From Chara braunii (lineage: Eukaryota; Streptophyta; Charophyceae; Charales; Characeae), in NCBI GenBank assembly GCA_003427395.1, contig BFEA01000319.1, positions 1,725,030 to 1,764,336 of the forward strand: DNA of 39,307 nt, written 5' to 3'. Position 1 is the first letter of the stretch. Every line of letters begins with the position of its first letter. Of the stretch, positions 1 to 10,885 are shown piece by piece. A program made the position numbers and the translations under genes. The notes under the pieces were generated by a model that saw only the letters and a program-made list of their open reading frames with translations, was not told the DNA's origin and did no database searches.

Positions 1-2346
1 CATTGCAACGTGCTTATGGCACAATTGCGGGACTACTTGCACACTGCAGTACCAGCTCCGTTGATGGACGCCGGAGCAGAGGTTGTCGACCTTCATGTTT
101 TCATCGCGAAGATCGACCGCAAGTTCAAGATGCAACGGTACGACGACATCGACGCACCATTGCTATACATACGCATTCAGATCGGAGAGGCGACCTGCAG
201 TGCCTTGATCGATTGCGGAACATCTCGCAACTACATCAGCCAGGACTTCATGGTACGCGCCGGCCTTGGCCCACGTGTCCGGAGGAAGTCCCAGCCTACG
301 CAAGTCACCCTGGCAGACGGTCATACGCACAAGTTCATCGACCAGTGCATTGACGCCGTCCCATTGTACTTTGCCCCTCACGCAAGTGAGGCGGTGTCCT
401 TTGACATTCTGGACACCAAATTCGACATGATCTTGGGCATGTCATGGCTGCGAAGCAAGGATCACCCGGTGAACTTCTTCAACCGCACCGTTCACGTTCG
501 TGACCGGAACGGAGTATTAGTTCCATGCACGGTGCCTCTTCCTCATCCTTCAATCAGCTGCCACATGGTATCCCCCGCAAGCATGCGAGCTTCCATCATT
601 AGAGACGACATCGAGGAGATGGGGGTGTGTTTTCTCCACGCCCTCCCGCCCCATGACGCTTCATCGACGGACTCACCTTCGGGTCCACCAATCACCAAAC
701 TTCTCGATGCCTACAGCGACATGTTCGAAGGCCCGCACGGAGCAGTACCGGGCCGACCCATCCGCCACGAGATCATCCTCGAGGACGGGGCCGTACCTCC
801 GCGCGGTTGCATCTACCGAATGAGCGAGGAAGAGTTAAGTGTGCTTCGGGCACAACTCGACGACCTTTTAGAGAAAGGCTGGATTCGGCCTAGCTCATCG
901 CCATACGGTGCTCCTGTTCTCTTCGTCCGGAAGAAGAACAAGGACTTGCGGTTGTGCATCGATTATCGCAAGCTCAACACGCAGACGATCAGGAACGCCG
1001 ACCCTCTCCCACGCATCGACGACCTTCTCGAGCGATTGGGCGGCGCCCAGTTCTTCTCTAAGCTGGATCTCAAGTCAGGGTACCACCAACTCGAGATTCG
1101 CAATGAGGATCGCTACAAGACCGCGTTCAAGACACGGTGTGGGCATTTCGAATGGCTGGTCATGCCATTTGGCCTTACGAATGCCCCGACCACTTTCCAC
1201 GCGGCTATGACAACGGAGTTCCGACACATGCTGGATCGTTACGTACTTATCTACCTCGACGACATCCTGGTGTACAGCCGGAGTTTGGAGGAGCATGTGG
1301 AGCACCTGCGCGCCGTTTTGGAGCGGCTACGACAGGCCAAGTACAAAGCCAACAGCGACAAGTGTGAATTCGCGCGGCAGGAGCTGGAGTACTTGGGCCA
1401 TTATGTGACGCCGCAAGGCATCCGTCCGCTCGCGGACAAGATCGAGGCCCTACGAGTATGGCCCGAGCCCACCAACACCACGGACGTTCGTTCATTCATG
1501 GGATTGGCGGGCTACTATCAGCGATTCATCACCGGATACTCCAGGATTGCTGCACCTATGACGAGGTTACAGTTGCCAAAGGTGCCATTCGTATTTGATG
1601 ACGGCGCACGCCGGTCATTCCAAGCACTTAAGACGGCTATGCTCATGGCACCCGTCCTTAGCATCTATGACCCCACCTTGCCGACGAGAGTGACTACGGA
1701 CGCTTCCGGCTACGACATTGGGGCAGTCTTGGAACAGCACGACAGCGACGACTGGCACCCTGTGGAGTATTTCAGCCACAAAGTGTCTCCCATCAACTCG
1801 CTTGATGATGCAAGGAAGAAGGAGCTACTCGCGTTCGTCATGGCTCTCAAGCGATGGCGGCACTTCCTCCTTGGGCGTCGTAGGTTCACATGGGTTACGG
1901 ANAACAATNCATTGACCTACTACAAGACGCAGGATACGGTGAGCAGCACGATCGGACGATGGATGTACTTCATCGACCAGTTTGACTTCACACCGAAACA
2001 TCTACCCGACCTCTCAAATCGCGCAGCAGATGCACTCTCGCAAAGACCAGATCTTTGCGCTATGACACATCATGCCTTCGCATTCGACGAGGATCTTCAG
2101 CGACACTTCATCCGGGCATATGAGTCTGATCCGGACTTCGGCACGCTCTATGCGCAGCTATCTTCGGATCACCCGCCGGCCAGCCATTACTGCATTGTCG
2201 ACGGGNACTTGCTCCTCCACTCGAGAGGCAAGGACTTACTATGTGTCCCACGCGACCGTCGTCTTCGGACTCGCCTCCTCGGCGAGTATCATGATTCACG
2301 ATTCGCCGGCCATTTCGGAGTCAACCGCACTATTGCACGACTTTGA
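1..2346 (+). pseudogene. pol: Chromovirus A pol: protease, reverse transcriptase, RNase H
   Basis: The reading frame is open from the window edge to a TGA at 2344-2346. A retropepsin-like active site, LIDCGTSRNYIS, lies near base 205; its DCG-T-S form is the usual DSG-A-T with variant residues. The RT follows, with LDLKSGYHQ, MPFGLTNAP and the catalytic YLDD at 1252-1263. RNase H shows TTDASGYDIGAVL (its first Asp codon is at 1699) and a later AADALSQRP. The frame ends in the integrase zinc-binding region, at its two His residues (HDSRFAGH). Three ambiguous bases (1902, 1909, 2206) affect codons, two of them in RNase H. The polyprotein would make DNA from the element RNA. The first Met is not the true start because gag and the N-terminus are missing. 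Confidence 0.92.
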
Positions 2347-3506
2347 CAGCGATTCCGATGGCCCGACCTCATTACCGATGTCACTCGGTATTGCGACTCT
2401 TGCGAAGTTTGCCGACGCAGCAAGCCCCGCAACCGCAATCCCTACGGCGAGTTACACCCGATGCCTATCCCACGGGAACCCGGTCTCTCAATTGCCATGG
2501 ACGTCACCGGTCCATTTCCTCGCGACCGGCTAAGCACGACGGCATCCTCACGGCTGTGGACCGATTGAGTAAGTACGCGCGCTTTCTCCCTTGCAAGTAC
2601 TACTCCACGGCTCCCGAGCTGGCACGCCTCCTGCACACTGGTTGGATTTGTGGCCACAGTGTACCAGAAGACATTGTCAGCGACCGCGACACTCGTTTCA
2701 TGTCGGCGTTTTGGACTGCTCTTATGGAGGAGTTCGGCACAACAATGAAACCAAGTTCGGCTCGACATCCTCAGACAGACGGGCAGACGGAGCGGGCACA
2801 TCAAACCGCTCAAATAATGCTTCGTACGCTCATCCGTCCGGACCAGAAAGATTGGGTTGACCGCCTCCCCGACATCGAGTTCGCCTACAACACTTCGGTG
2901 CATCCGGCGATCGGCGCGACTCCATTCGAGTTGCACCACGGTGGACAGAAAGGCCGGATCTTCGCCGACCTTCTCCTCCCTCGACCAGCCGACATTGACG
3001 CTGCCTGCTCTCCCTCTTCCGTCCGGAAGTACAGGGAATTGCTGACTCAAGCCCTCGCAAATATGCAAAAGGCTCAATTCCGCATGCAGCAGCAAGCCAA
3101 CAGGCGCCGCGTACCATGTCCCATCCGCGCCGGTGATCTGGTTTGGGTCTCCGCGGAAGAGTTTGCACTGGAACAGGATGTTTCACGCAAACTGCTTCCC
3201 AAGTGGTTTGGACCTTGGTCTGTGACAGCAGCCGCGGGCGATGAGCCCGATGGCCCTTCATTTGTGATCAACATTCCAGAGCATCTGACGGTCCATCCGG
3301 TCTTCCACGCCTCGAAGCTGGCAACTTACACGCCAGCCAAGAGCGACGACTTTCCGGACCGACGATCGCAGGACCCTCCTTCTATGGATGGCCATCAGGA
3401 AGTTGACCGCGTCATCTCCGATCGCAAGTACGGCAACAAGCCGCGGCAGTATAAAGTCACATTCAAAGCATGCGATCGCGACGACACTCGTCCTCCTCCG
3501 TCATAA
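2347..3506 (+). pseudogene. pol: Chromovirus A integrase and truncated chromodomain
   Basis: After the TGA the same frame still encodes the zinc-finger cysteines (CDSCEVC, near 2392). The sense then moves to another frame around 2526-2540, which is a frameshift. The integrase core follows, with AVDRLSKYARF (Asp codon 2559-2561), VSDRDTRF and GQTERAH as the D,D,E signatures, then NTSVHPAIGATPFEL and a GPW-type C-terminal region (KWFGPWSV). The last 35 codons, VDRVISDRKYGN and QYKVTF, look like a chromodomain. They stop in a Pro-Pro-Pro-Ser tail where the usual Trp-Glu-Pro helix should come, so the domain is truncated. Integrase inserts the cDNA; chromodomains in this family steer insertion to chromatin. 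Confidence 0.88.
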
Positions 3507-3559
3507 GGGCAAGAGCGGGAAATTTTGGCCGCATCCTCTCGCCCGTAATTCCCATCCCC

Positions 3560-3575
3560 AAAAGGGGAAGGGAAA
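3560..3575 (+). promoter_or_regulatory. Candidate polypurine tract of chromovirus A
   Basis: AAAAGGGGAAGGGAAA is all purine and is followed at once by TG, as expected of the plus-strand primer site just before a 3' LTR. It lies 54 bases after the pol stop. Similar purine blocks near 3670 and 3940 weaken the assignment slightly. Confidence 0.5.
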
Positions 3576-3800
3576 TGACAATTAATTATTAACAGGACAA
3601 ACAGCCTCCAGTTGATCACTCTCCAATCGGTACATCTCACCTGATCCCTTTGCACCACCACCTCCCAGGCAGAAGGGGAGGGAATTTTATGCCAAATTTC
3701 TCAGGCAGACGGCAAAGCGCTGTAATTTGACCCGCTGTTGTAACGATTGGTGACAAGTCTTGTTCTTCATCTCAAGAGCAAAAGTGGAAGCATTCTGTCA
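3576..3800 (+). repeat. Candidate 3' LTR of chromovirus A
   Basis: The stretch begins TGACA right after the purine tract and ends TGTCA, a perfect 5-bp inverted pair, giving a short LTR of 225 bp. The 5' LTR is outside the window, so it cannot be confirmed by pairing. The end could lie elsewhere. Confidence 0.3.
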
Positions 3801-4201
3801 TTTTAATACACCGGTTATTCCTATCCCCGCGAGGAGAGAGTAAGTGTTCCCCAATCCTTGACAAGGCAGCAAGAACTCTTATCCATATATCCCTCTTCCA
3901 TTCGATCCCTCCCACAACACCCCTTGCTTCCCAGCTCCTGGGGAGGGAGGCGAACCTCTGCCAAAATCTAGCCAGGCAGAACGCTAGAAACCAAGCAGTA
4001 TCCACCAAGTCAAGCAACCCTTCCACCTGTTCACCCACCCTCAATCACCTCGCCTGACATCGGCCACGACCCACATCACAAAGACCTTTCTTTCAATCCT
4101 GCTATCTAAGAGAACCAGTTACAGTCGTACAACAAAGGCCAAAAGCCAACTTCCAGAGCTTCTTTCTCACCATCGCCAAGTCTTTCGCCGAAGCGGTCGC
4201 C
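3801..4201 (+). other. Gene-free stretch, probable LINE A 5' region
   Basis: No reading frame of note. The segment 3869-3994 resembles 3613-3722: both have a CT-rich run, a CCCAG...GGGGAGGGA block, a GCCAAA run and a CAGGCAGA...CGCT end. This may be a diverged tandem repeat or a LINE promoter monomer. The first convincing ATG is at 4202. Confidence 0.35.
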
Positions 4202-5422
4202 ATGGAGGACGGAAGGCCACCTAAACCAAAGGACAACCCAGAGCCTCCAGCTTCACCGACCCACACGAGACAACCGCACCAAGGATCAAACGGCGGACAG
4301 TCGGACACACAAGCACAGTCAACGGAAATTTCACAGGACACGTCAAACTCACCTCACAAAACTCTAAGCCAAAGGGCCATGGAATTCCTGATCTCAAGCA
4401 CACAAGTAAAAGCCAAGGTTAACATAACCAAGGAAACATCCCCAGCCGAATACGGAGGAGAGAGCCAAACAATAGAAATCTGGGAATATCCAGAAGAAGA
4501 TGAAGCAAGCTGCAACGAAGTTTTTGAAAAACACGCAGTCCTATTCAATTTCTCACAGAAGTGCTCAGACACGTTGCCGAATGAAAAGCGTACCTGGGTA
4601 AGGGATACCCTCCACTCTTTGGAAGAGATACCAGGAACGGAACCAGTAGTCACTTATCACAAGAGGACAAGAAACACAGTCATGATAGTCTGTCCGGACA
4701 AAGCCTATGACAGGTATCCCATCTCCCTCAGCAGTCTGAAATGTAAAAAAGGAGTGGTCACAGTTACCAGTTGGAAACCCTTAAGAGCTCCTCAACCAGA
4801 TGCATCTCGACACAAACAAGCAATGTTGAGAAGCAATTTCTGGATCCAATTTGACAACATCCCAGAAGGACTGCATAGCTTCGTAGAGAAAAGGCTGACA
4901 GAGGCACATCCGAACAACCCAGCCATAGAATGGTTTGAATCGGGACCAGATTTCCTAGCGCCAAATCACGACTCAAGAATAACATGCCTGCAAGTGCCAT
5001 GAGGCGTCCCACCTCAATTCGCAGATGTATGGTTTTTCAGGAGAAATGGGCAAAAAATGACTGTCTTTCTCTCCATGAAAACCAATCCCTGTTGTTTCAG
5101 ATGCAGGGGGAAAGGTCACCTGGGCACAAACAGAAACTGTCCTCTCAACAGAGAAAGAGGAGCCAAACCGGGTCAAATCCAAGCCAACCTGGTTGAATGC
5201 GACTTAAAGGCAGGTCTGTGGTTCGTCAACGACCCAGCCTACAGAGGCTGGGTATTTAACGACACACTAGAGGCACCAAAATGGATTTGGACGCTGGTGG
5301 ACGAACCGGTGAACCAACCAGACATCTACCCGCCTTTTGGGAGTCAGTGGCAAAAGAAGGGTTCTAAGAGAATCGAGGACAAGGATGGCGGATTCCTAAG
5401 AAAACAATGCCTAAACGCATAG
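4202..5422 (+). pseudogene. LINE A ORF1, N-terminal part with zinc knuckle
   Basis: The frame opens with an ATG at 4202 and runs to TAG at 5420-5422, interrupted only by an in-frame TGA at 5000-5002. The first 80 residues are polar and Pro/Ser/Thr-rich. A folded region follows, with ...WVRDTLHSLEEIPGTEPVV... and ...NFWIQFDNIPEGL..., comparable in position to the RNA-binding region of plant LINE ORF1 proteins. A zinc knuckle, CFRCRGKGHLGTNRNC, sits near 5090-5140 with spacing CX2CX4HX6C, two residues longer than the standard CX4H-X4-C. ORF1 proteins bind the element RNA and act as chaperones. I assign it as ORF1 from its order before the endonuclease, not from a specific family match. Confidence 0.75.
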
Positions 5423-7035
5423 GGAATCATAGAGGACAAACAAAGGAAGGACATTTGACATGACCTCATTAGAATAGGGACCTCAGGAGAAAAGGCCTAC
5501 ATTGAAAACTTACAAGCAAGGGGGAAAGTGTTGTGTGCTGAAAAAGCACAAAGAGAGAGCACACAAAAGTAAGAACAGAAAGTCACCAGCACAAAGGGAA
5601 TCTATTCCACAGAAAACACAGGCAAACCGCTCAAAAGAAAGGCCGAGCAAACGACCTCAACCCATTCAGCAAACAGCCAGACTACCAACAAGGCAAGCAA
5701 AACTAACGAGACAACCTCCACAATAGACCAAATGGAGGCAGATACCAAAGAAGGAGAACAAGAGGACATAGAGAAAACAGAGAAGGAGAATGAGGAGGAC
5801 AGCAAAGGCAAAATGGAAGAAGGGGAAGGAGAAAAAGGGAAGGAAGTCACTGCGGAAAGACAAACAGACAAAACCAATGAACAATCAGGTGAGGACGAGG
5901 ACGACAAGATGTCCCAAGACTCAAAGGGAGAAAGAACAAACCTGCAAGACGAACAGCCAGGTGAGCACGAAGGAGGTAAGGGAAGCTCACTTAAATGGCT
6001 CAATGATATGTCAAGAATCTCGAAAGAGAAAGGGAAGTGGAATTCGAAATTCGAGTGGCACACAAAAGGCACCTCCTCAATCTGCAAAACTTCACCTTTA
6101 ACCAGGTTGACCCCACCATTCAAGTTCCAACCCAAAACCAGTATGAAATACTAGAAAAGGGACAGGAATTGTCTGAGTTTTTCGCAGAACGCTACGGGCA
6201 CAGACTGGACCAAGCAAGGAGGTAAATTGCAACCACACAGATCGCAATTCAATGGCCGAAGACGTACGCAAAAGCAGAAAGCATCCACCCAAGCAAGAAA
6301 GTCAAGGGCGCAAAAGGGAAAGAGCAAAAAAAAACAAATAACCCAGCCCAGGTGGAAGGGAACTTGGGAGAAGATATCCACCTGAGCACAAGAGAAGACC
6401 TGGACAGTCAGAAGGAAATTTTACATGCCCAGATCACAATTTTTAGAGATCAGAACAGAGAAACAACAGATGATACGTTCAACCTACAAGGGCTAGCCCA
6501 AGGACAGAATGTCGAGATCCTCACAGCAGCCAGACTAGAAGCCAAAGGGGGGTGCAAGAAAAGAGTAGTACTGCCCTATCGGTGAAACGAGGAGCATGAA
6601 GGTTGGGAGATTGCTGTAGTCAAATCATGGTCTCCCATAGCCTTGGCAAGCCCTTCCAACAAGGTTCTTGCTGCCAACATCTCCAAGGACGCACCAGTAT
6701 CAGCACACATCCTCGGTTCAAAGGATGATTGGAGAGAAGAATGGTTGGACGACACAGTAGACATCCTAGTCAGTGACTTGAGACCCTACATGGTGCGCTA
6801 CTCAATGGAAGCCCAACTCAGGGACCACATTGTTTGGAAACCATGGAAGGTACTTCACACAATCTCCTATGGACTCATGGGGGGAGAAATTCCCGCAGAA
6901 AGAGCGGCAGTCTCAGCCTCAATAGTCAAAGGGCACAAAATCTTTGATGGCAGGGAGGAACAGTTGAACCAGATCTTGGAAACAAAGGCCCGCCAGGTCA
7001 AGCATGCTCTCTACAATGAATCCCCTTTCAACTAA
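5423..7035 (+). pseudogene. LINE A ORF1, degraded C-terminal part
   Basis: Coding sense continues in pieces. A very acidic, Glu/Lys-rich stretch lies at 5732-6154 in the ORF1 frame. A second frame runs from about 6030 to a TAA at 7033-7035, broken by TAA at 6223-6225 and TGA at 6583-6585. Readable parts include NLQNFTFNQVDP, KDDWREEWLDDTVDILVSD and HTISYGLMGGEIPAERAAV. The long charged low-complexity stretch is unlikely to be folded. I recognise no catalytic motif. It could be the ORF1 C-terminus or a separate small ORF before ORF2; the open junction with the endonuclease in the same frame favours one element. Confidence 0.6.
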
Positions 7036-7104
7036 GCCTCAAATGAAACAAGCAAAAGCACGAGTGCCCATTTAACATCCCATGACGATACTACTCCGGT
7101 CAGT

Positions 7105-7930
7105 ATGTGACCAAGGGGGTGCCAGTTCAACCACTTTTCCGTCAAACACAAAAAGTCTGAACTGTCAGTGGTTTCATGGAACGTTAATGGGCTAGCATCA
7201 ATATTAACCAACACATACAAATGGGACAATATGGTAAGCTATATGAACTGGTTTACAAAGAATCCACGTGACATAGTTTGTCTACAAGAAACACACTTGT
7301 CGGATTCTCAAGAACACAAGGTCATAATTAACAAAATAATAACCAGATTAAAACATGTATGCTTTGCACTCTGGGCCCCTTCTCTGAGAGCAGGTTCAGT
7401 AGGAATGACAGTCCTCTGGCACCAAAAATCAATAGCGGCCAACCTAATTCAGATGGTTGAGAGAAGACTCGACCTAGTTAACGGAAGATGGATAGAGGCC
7501 CATTTCCACTACAAGGAAGAATCATTCCAATTAATAAATGCCTATGCCTCTAACGACTTCTCTCAGAGACAGTGTTTCATTCAAAACCTAACAGTAATAT
7601 GCGATGAACAAAAACACTTAGTGCTTGCAGGTGACTGGAACACTACTCTAGATCCAACTAGGGACATACTCTCATGCTCACAAAGAGACCGCGACTCCTC
7701 ACTGCAAACGGAAGTCCAGATAATGCACGTCTTAATGCTTGAAAGGAACTTAATAGAACCACTTAGAACAATACACCCGGAGGCAAATAGAATCACATAT
7801 AGAAAAAGAAATAGAAACACAACACATCTCAAACTCGGCGATAGACTATTTTCTAGTATCCGACTTGCTCAGAGGAATGATCCTCAACACAGGTATAGGA
7901 AAACTACCCTACCACAGTGGACTTGACCAC
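7105..7930 (+). pseudogene. LINE A ORF2: endonuclease domain
   Basis: An APE-like (exonuclease-endonuclease-phosphatase) domain, which nicks the target DNA to prime reverse transcription. Visible motifs are VSWNVNGLAS (metal-binding Asn), CLQETHLSD (catalytic Glu), INAYASND and LAGDWNTTLD (the Asp/Asn pair). A frameshift around 7800-7830 moves the sense to the next frame, where SAIDYFLVSD and the terminal YHSGLDHNPIFIEF with the catalytic His are found. No clear ATG starts the domain. The preceding codons after 7105 are open, so the start of ORF2 may lie there or further upstream. Confidence 0.85.
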
Positions 7931-9631
7931 AACCCAATATTCATAGAATTTCTCTTTGACCCAAGATTACAAAAAGGGCCAGGTTTTTTCAAGATCAACA
8001 ATTCTATACTAAAAAGAATAGAATCGAGAGAAGAAATTGTTCAAGCATGCATAGTTTCCGAGAGGGAGAAATCAAATTTCCCATCCTTAGTAAACAACGT
8101 ATCAAAAGCAGCATCATCGGCCTCTAGAAAACTGGCAGCCAGAAGAAATCAACGCATAAAAGAATTAGAAGCAGCAGTTAACCTCACAAAATTAGACCTC
8201 AACACTAACCCAGGAGTTACAACCTACGAAGAACTACTATCTAGAGCTAGAACAGAGCTGGCCAACTATAATTCTTGGAGAGCAAACGGCTTGAGACTGA
8301 GGGCAAGAATCAAGGAATGGGAAGAAGGTGAAAAAATAACCAAATTCTTCTTTCAAAAAATCAAATCAAGAGGAAGAAAGTCAGCCATACAACAACTTAG
8401 AGGGGAGGAAGGGTTGTCATCAAGTCCAAAAAAAATGCTCGATATAGCGGAATCTTTCTACAAAGAACTCACCTCCTCCAAAACAGAAAGCCCCACGCCT
8501 AGGTCAGTCTTACGGGCTAGAGAAAAATTATGCAAACATCTAGACAAGACAATCCCCCTCAGCATGGTTGAAGAGCTCGACCAACCAATCACCAGTGAAG
8601 AATTGAAAAAAGCCCTAGATACCATGAAACCCGGGAAAACACCAGGCCTAGATGGACTCTCCAAAGATTTTTGGTAGACATATTGGCCTCTGCTAGGGGA
8701 AGAATTCAACAACTTTATCAAGACAACATGGGACAAAGAAGGTCTGGGACCATTTCTAAGCACAAGTATAGTCATGCTACTCTACAAGAAGGGAGACCCC
8801 ATGGACATTAAAAACTACAGGCCTATTACCCTGCTAACAGTCGCGTACAAAATCCTAGCCAAACTGCTAGCAACTAGGATAAGAAAGATTACAAAAAACT
8901 GTCTCCATATAGACCAAACAGGCTTCATACCGCGTAGATTCATTCTAGACAATGTAATGACTCTCGCCGAATCAGTAAAATACATCAAAGACAAAAAAAT
9001 GAATGCAGCTATCCTCTTCTTTGACTTCGAAAAAACTTACGATCGAGTTAATTGGGACTTCCTACAACAATGCATGGAAACAATGGGAGTAGGCCCTAAC
9101 TTCAGGAAATGGGTGCGAGTTCTTTATAATGATGCACTAGGAGTTGTACAAGTGACCGGCCATATCTCCAGGACATATAAGATGCCCCGCTTTGTCAGAC
9201 AGGGTGACCCCTTGGCCGCACCAATCTTCCTCTTCATAATGGAGGCCATAACATCCTTCCTAAGAAAAGACCCCTCCATCCATAAGCTCACCGATCAACT
9301 AGAGGAAAACTCTAGTAGCTATCGCATCCCTCCTACTATCCTTTTTGCAGACGACCTGACAGTACTAATTAGAGTTTCCTCCTCATCCTTTCAGTCCCTC
9401 ACCAGAGCTATGAGCGTGCTCCAATTAGCAACCGAAATGCGTATCAACTGGCAAAAAACAGTAGGCTGGTGGATAACAACGGATAACTTGGAAGTGCCAT
9501 CAAACACCCTAGAGGGAATGACTTGGACCGATCCCATCAGAGTCCTAGGAATTCAAATGACAAAATCCACTGCTGCAACGGAAATGGCGCCTAGTCTATT
9601 TGCAAAAATGACCAGCAAACTGAGTTCTTGA
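7865..9631 (+). pseudogene. LINE A ORF2: linker and reverse transcriptase
   Basis: One frame, read through a TAG at 8675-8677, encodes about 190 residues of charged linker and then a non-LTR reverse transcriptase. Motifs in order: KPGKTPGLDGL, LLYKKGDPMDIKNYRPI, IDQTGFIPRRFILDN, AAILFFDFEKTYDRV (first catalytic Asp), RQGDPLAAPIFLF, and ILFADDLTVLI with the catalytic FADD at 9344-9355. It synthesises cDNA at the nicked target. The frame stops at TGA 9629-9631, immediately after MTSKLSS, where family members usually have a Trp. Two premature stops mean it is inactive unless recoded. Confidence 0.92.
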
Positions 9632-10567
9632 GGAAGGATACACACCTCACTGTTTGGTCGCGCCCTAATACTGAACTCGTCAATATTCTCAATGATGTGT
9701 TACGTGGCAGCCTTATGGTCCCCAGACCAAAAGGCATTCAAAGACTTACAAAGGAAAGCCTTGGCTTACTGCCTCCAGACAACATTTCATTACAAAGGTA
9801 GCGTGGCAATATGTGACTAGACAAAGACCCAAGGGGGACTTGGAATACTGGATCCAGCCACTCAAATAAAAGCAATCCAAACCAAATGGATCCTAAAACT
9901 AATAACCAGTCCTAGACTCCCGTGGCAACCTCTAGCCTTACAAGGCCTACAACAGTTACCGGTATACAACACACCAGCAAACATGCATGGTACCTTCCGG
10001 GTAATGAACAAGTCATGGACAATGAGAAAAGGAGCTTCAATTCAAGATCAGACAAAAAATGAACCAAGACTAAAGTTTTGGAGAACAATACTCCAGGCAT
10101 GGGGAGAAACATTCCCAGCTAAGGTCATACAACCGCGCACCAAGGAAGAGATATTGAGGCAACCCCCTTTCTGCAAACCCTGGATAATCTCAAATAACGG
10201 AACGCCCTTCACGCTCATCGCAAAGGATTCGAAATGGGTAACTGGCTAGAAAAAGGAGTTTGGCAAATCAAACATATCTGGGACGAAGACAGGAATGACT
10301 GGATGAACTCAGACAGCTCCGCGGCAAGCTCAAAGGAAGCCACAACCTAGCCCAAAATCTCCAACAAATGCTATGCGCCATACCAACGGAATGGGTCCCT
10401 GTGCTCCAAAAAGATAGACAACGGGCAATAGGAGACTGGCAATAATGCCACAAATCACTCCTCGCGAACATGCTCTAGCCTTTTCAGGAAGGATAGAAGG
10501 TAGAAACAGCCGGTACAACTTCACGATGAATAGGTTGGAAGAACCAGGTATGGATATAAGTAAAATC
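9632..10567 (+). pseudogene. LINE A ORF2: region after the RT core
   Basis: The RT frame continues past the TGA with GRIHTSLFGRALILNSSIF, then TAG at 9818-9820, then TKTQGGLGILDP (a typical QGGLGI block after the LINE RT) and RLKFWRTILQAWGETF, up to TAG at 10247-10249. From there the sense shifts frame: NWLEKGVWQIKHIWDED, then in another frame EWVPVLQKDRQRAIGDW before a TAA near 10443. The segment is cut at 10567 by an inserted TIR element. It corresponds to the RT thumb and connection region of L1-like LINEs. Confidence 0.8.
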
Positions 10568-10755
10568 CTAGGCTACCAGAGTGGCCCGGGGCCACTTGCC
10601 CAGCCGGGCCAAAAAGAAATAAAAAAATAAAAAAATAAAAATTAGTTTTTAAATTTTAACTTTATTTTTTATTTTAAAATTGGTAAAGAATTTTCGATGT
10701 GACCCTGGAGGAAAAGTTGTTCAGTTTACTTTTCTGCATAATATAGTTTTTTTTC

Positions 10756-10800
<45 letters not shown>

Positions 10801-10877
10801 AGGACCTTCCCTGGTCCTTGCACGGCAGGGCCGTCTGGGAAAATAGGGTGACCCGGGCGGCCCCGCTGGTAGTCTAG
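10568..10877. mobile_element. 310-bp TIR element (MITE) with 8-bp target duplication
   Basis: The 12-bp ends CTAGGCTACCAG (10568-10579) and CTGGTAGTCTAG (10866-10877) are inverted repeats with one mismatch. They are flanked on both sides by the direct repeat GTAAAATC (10560-10567 and 10878-10885). An 8-bp duplication is typical of hAT superfamily transposons, though the TIR does not closely match a hAT consensus I know. The interior has no ORF. It contains GC-rich inverted blocks next to each end, an AT-rich middle and a 40-base T run. It splits LINE A ORF2, so it inserted later than the LINE. Confidence 0.85.
10758..10797. repeat. Poly-T run of 40
   Basis: An uninterrupted run of 40 T inside the MITE, preceded by a shorter T run and CGG. 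Its length may be affected by sequencing. Confidence 0.9.
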
Positions 10878-10885
10878 GTAAAATC

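Larger units (their letters stand above)
1..3800 (+). mobile_element. Ty3/gypsy chromovirus A, 3' part, decayed
   Basis: The domain order protease, RT, RNase H, integrase and C-terminal chromodomain is the Ty3/gypsy (Metaviridae-type) order, and the chromodomain places it with the chromoviruses. The element runs off the left edge, so gag and the 5' LTR are not visible. The coding part ends at 3506, followed by a purine-rich tract and a candidate LTR start. One in-frame TGA, a frameshift near 2530 and a truncated chromodomain show it is dead. Its codons are GC-rich, unlike the A-rich LINE that follows. The right boundary at 3800 is inferred from a TGACA/TGTCA inverted pair and is uncertain. 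Confidence 0.9.

Noticed and set aside
2442-3095. 217-codon frame on the minus strand
   Set aside because: Antisense shadow of the chromovirus A integrase, whose motifs are on +.
5602-6135. 177-codon Ser/Leu-rich frame on the minus strand
   Set aside because: Antisense of the acidic Glu/Lys-rich LINE A ORF1 segment.
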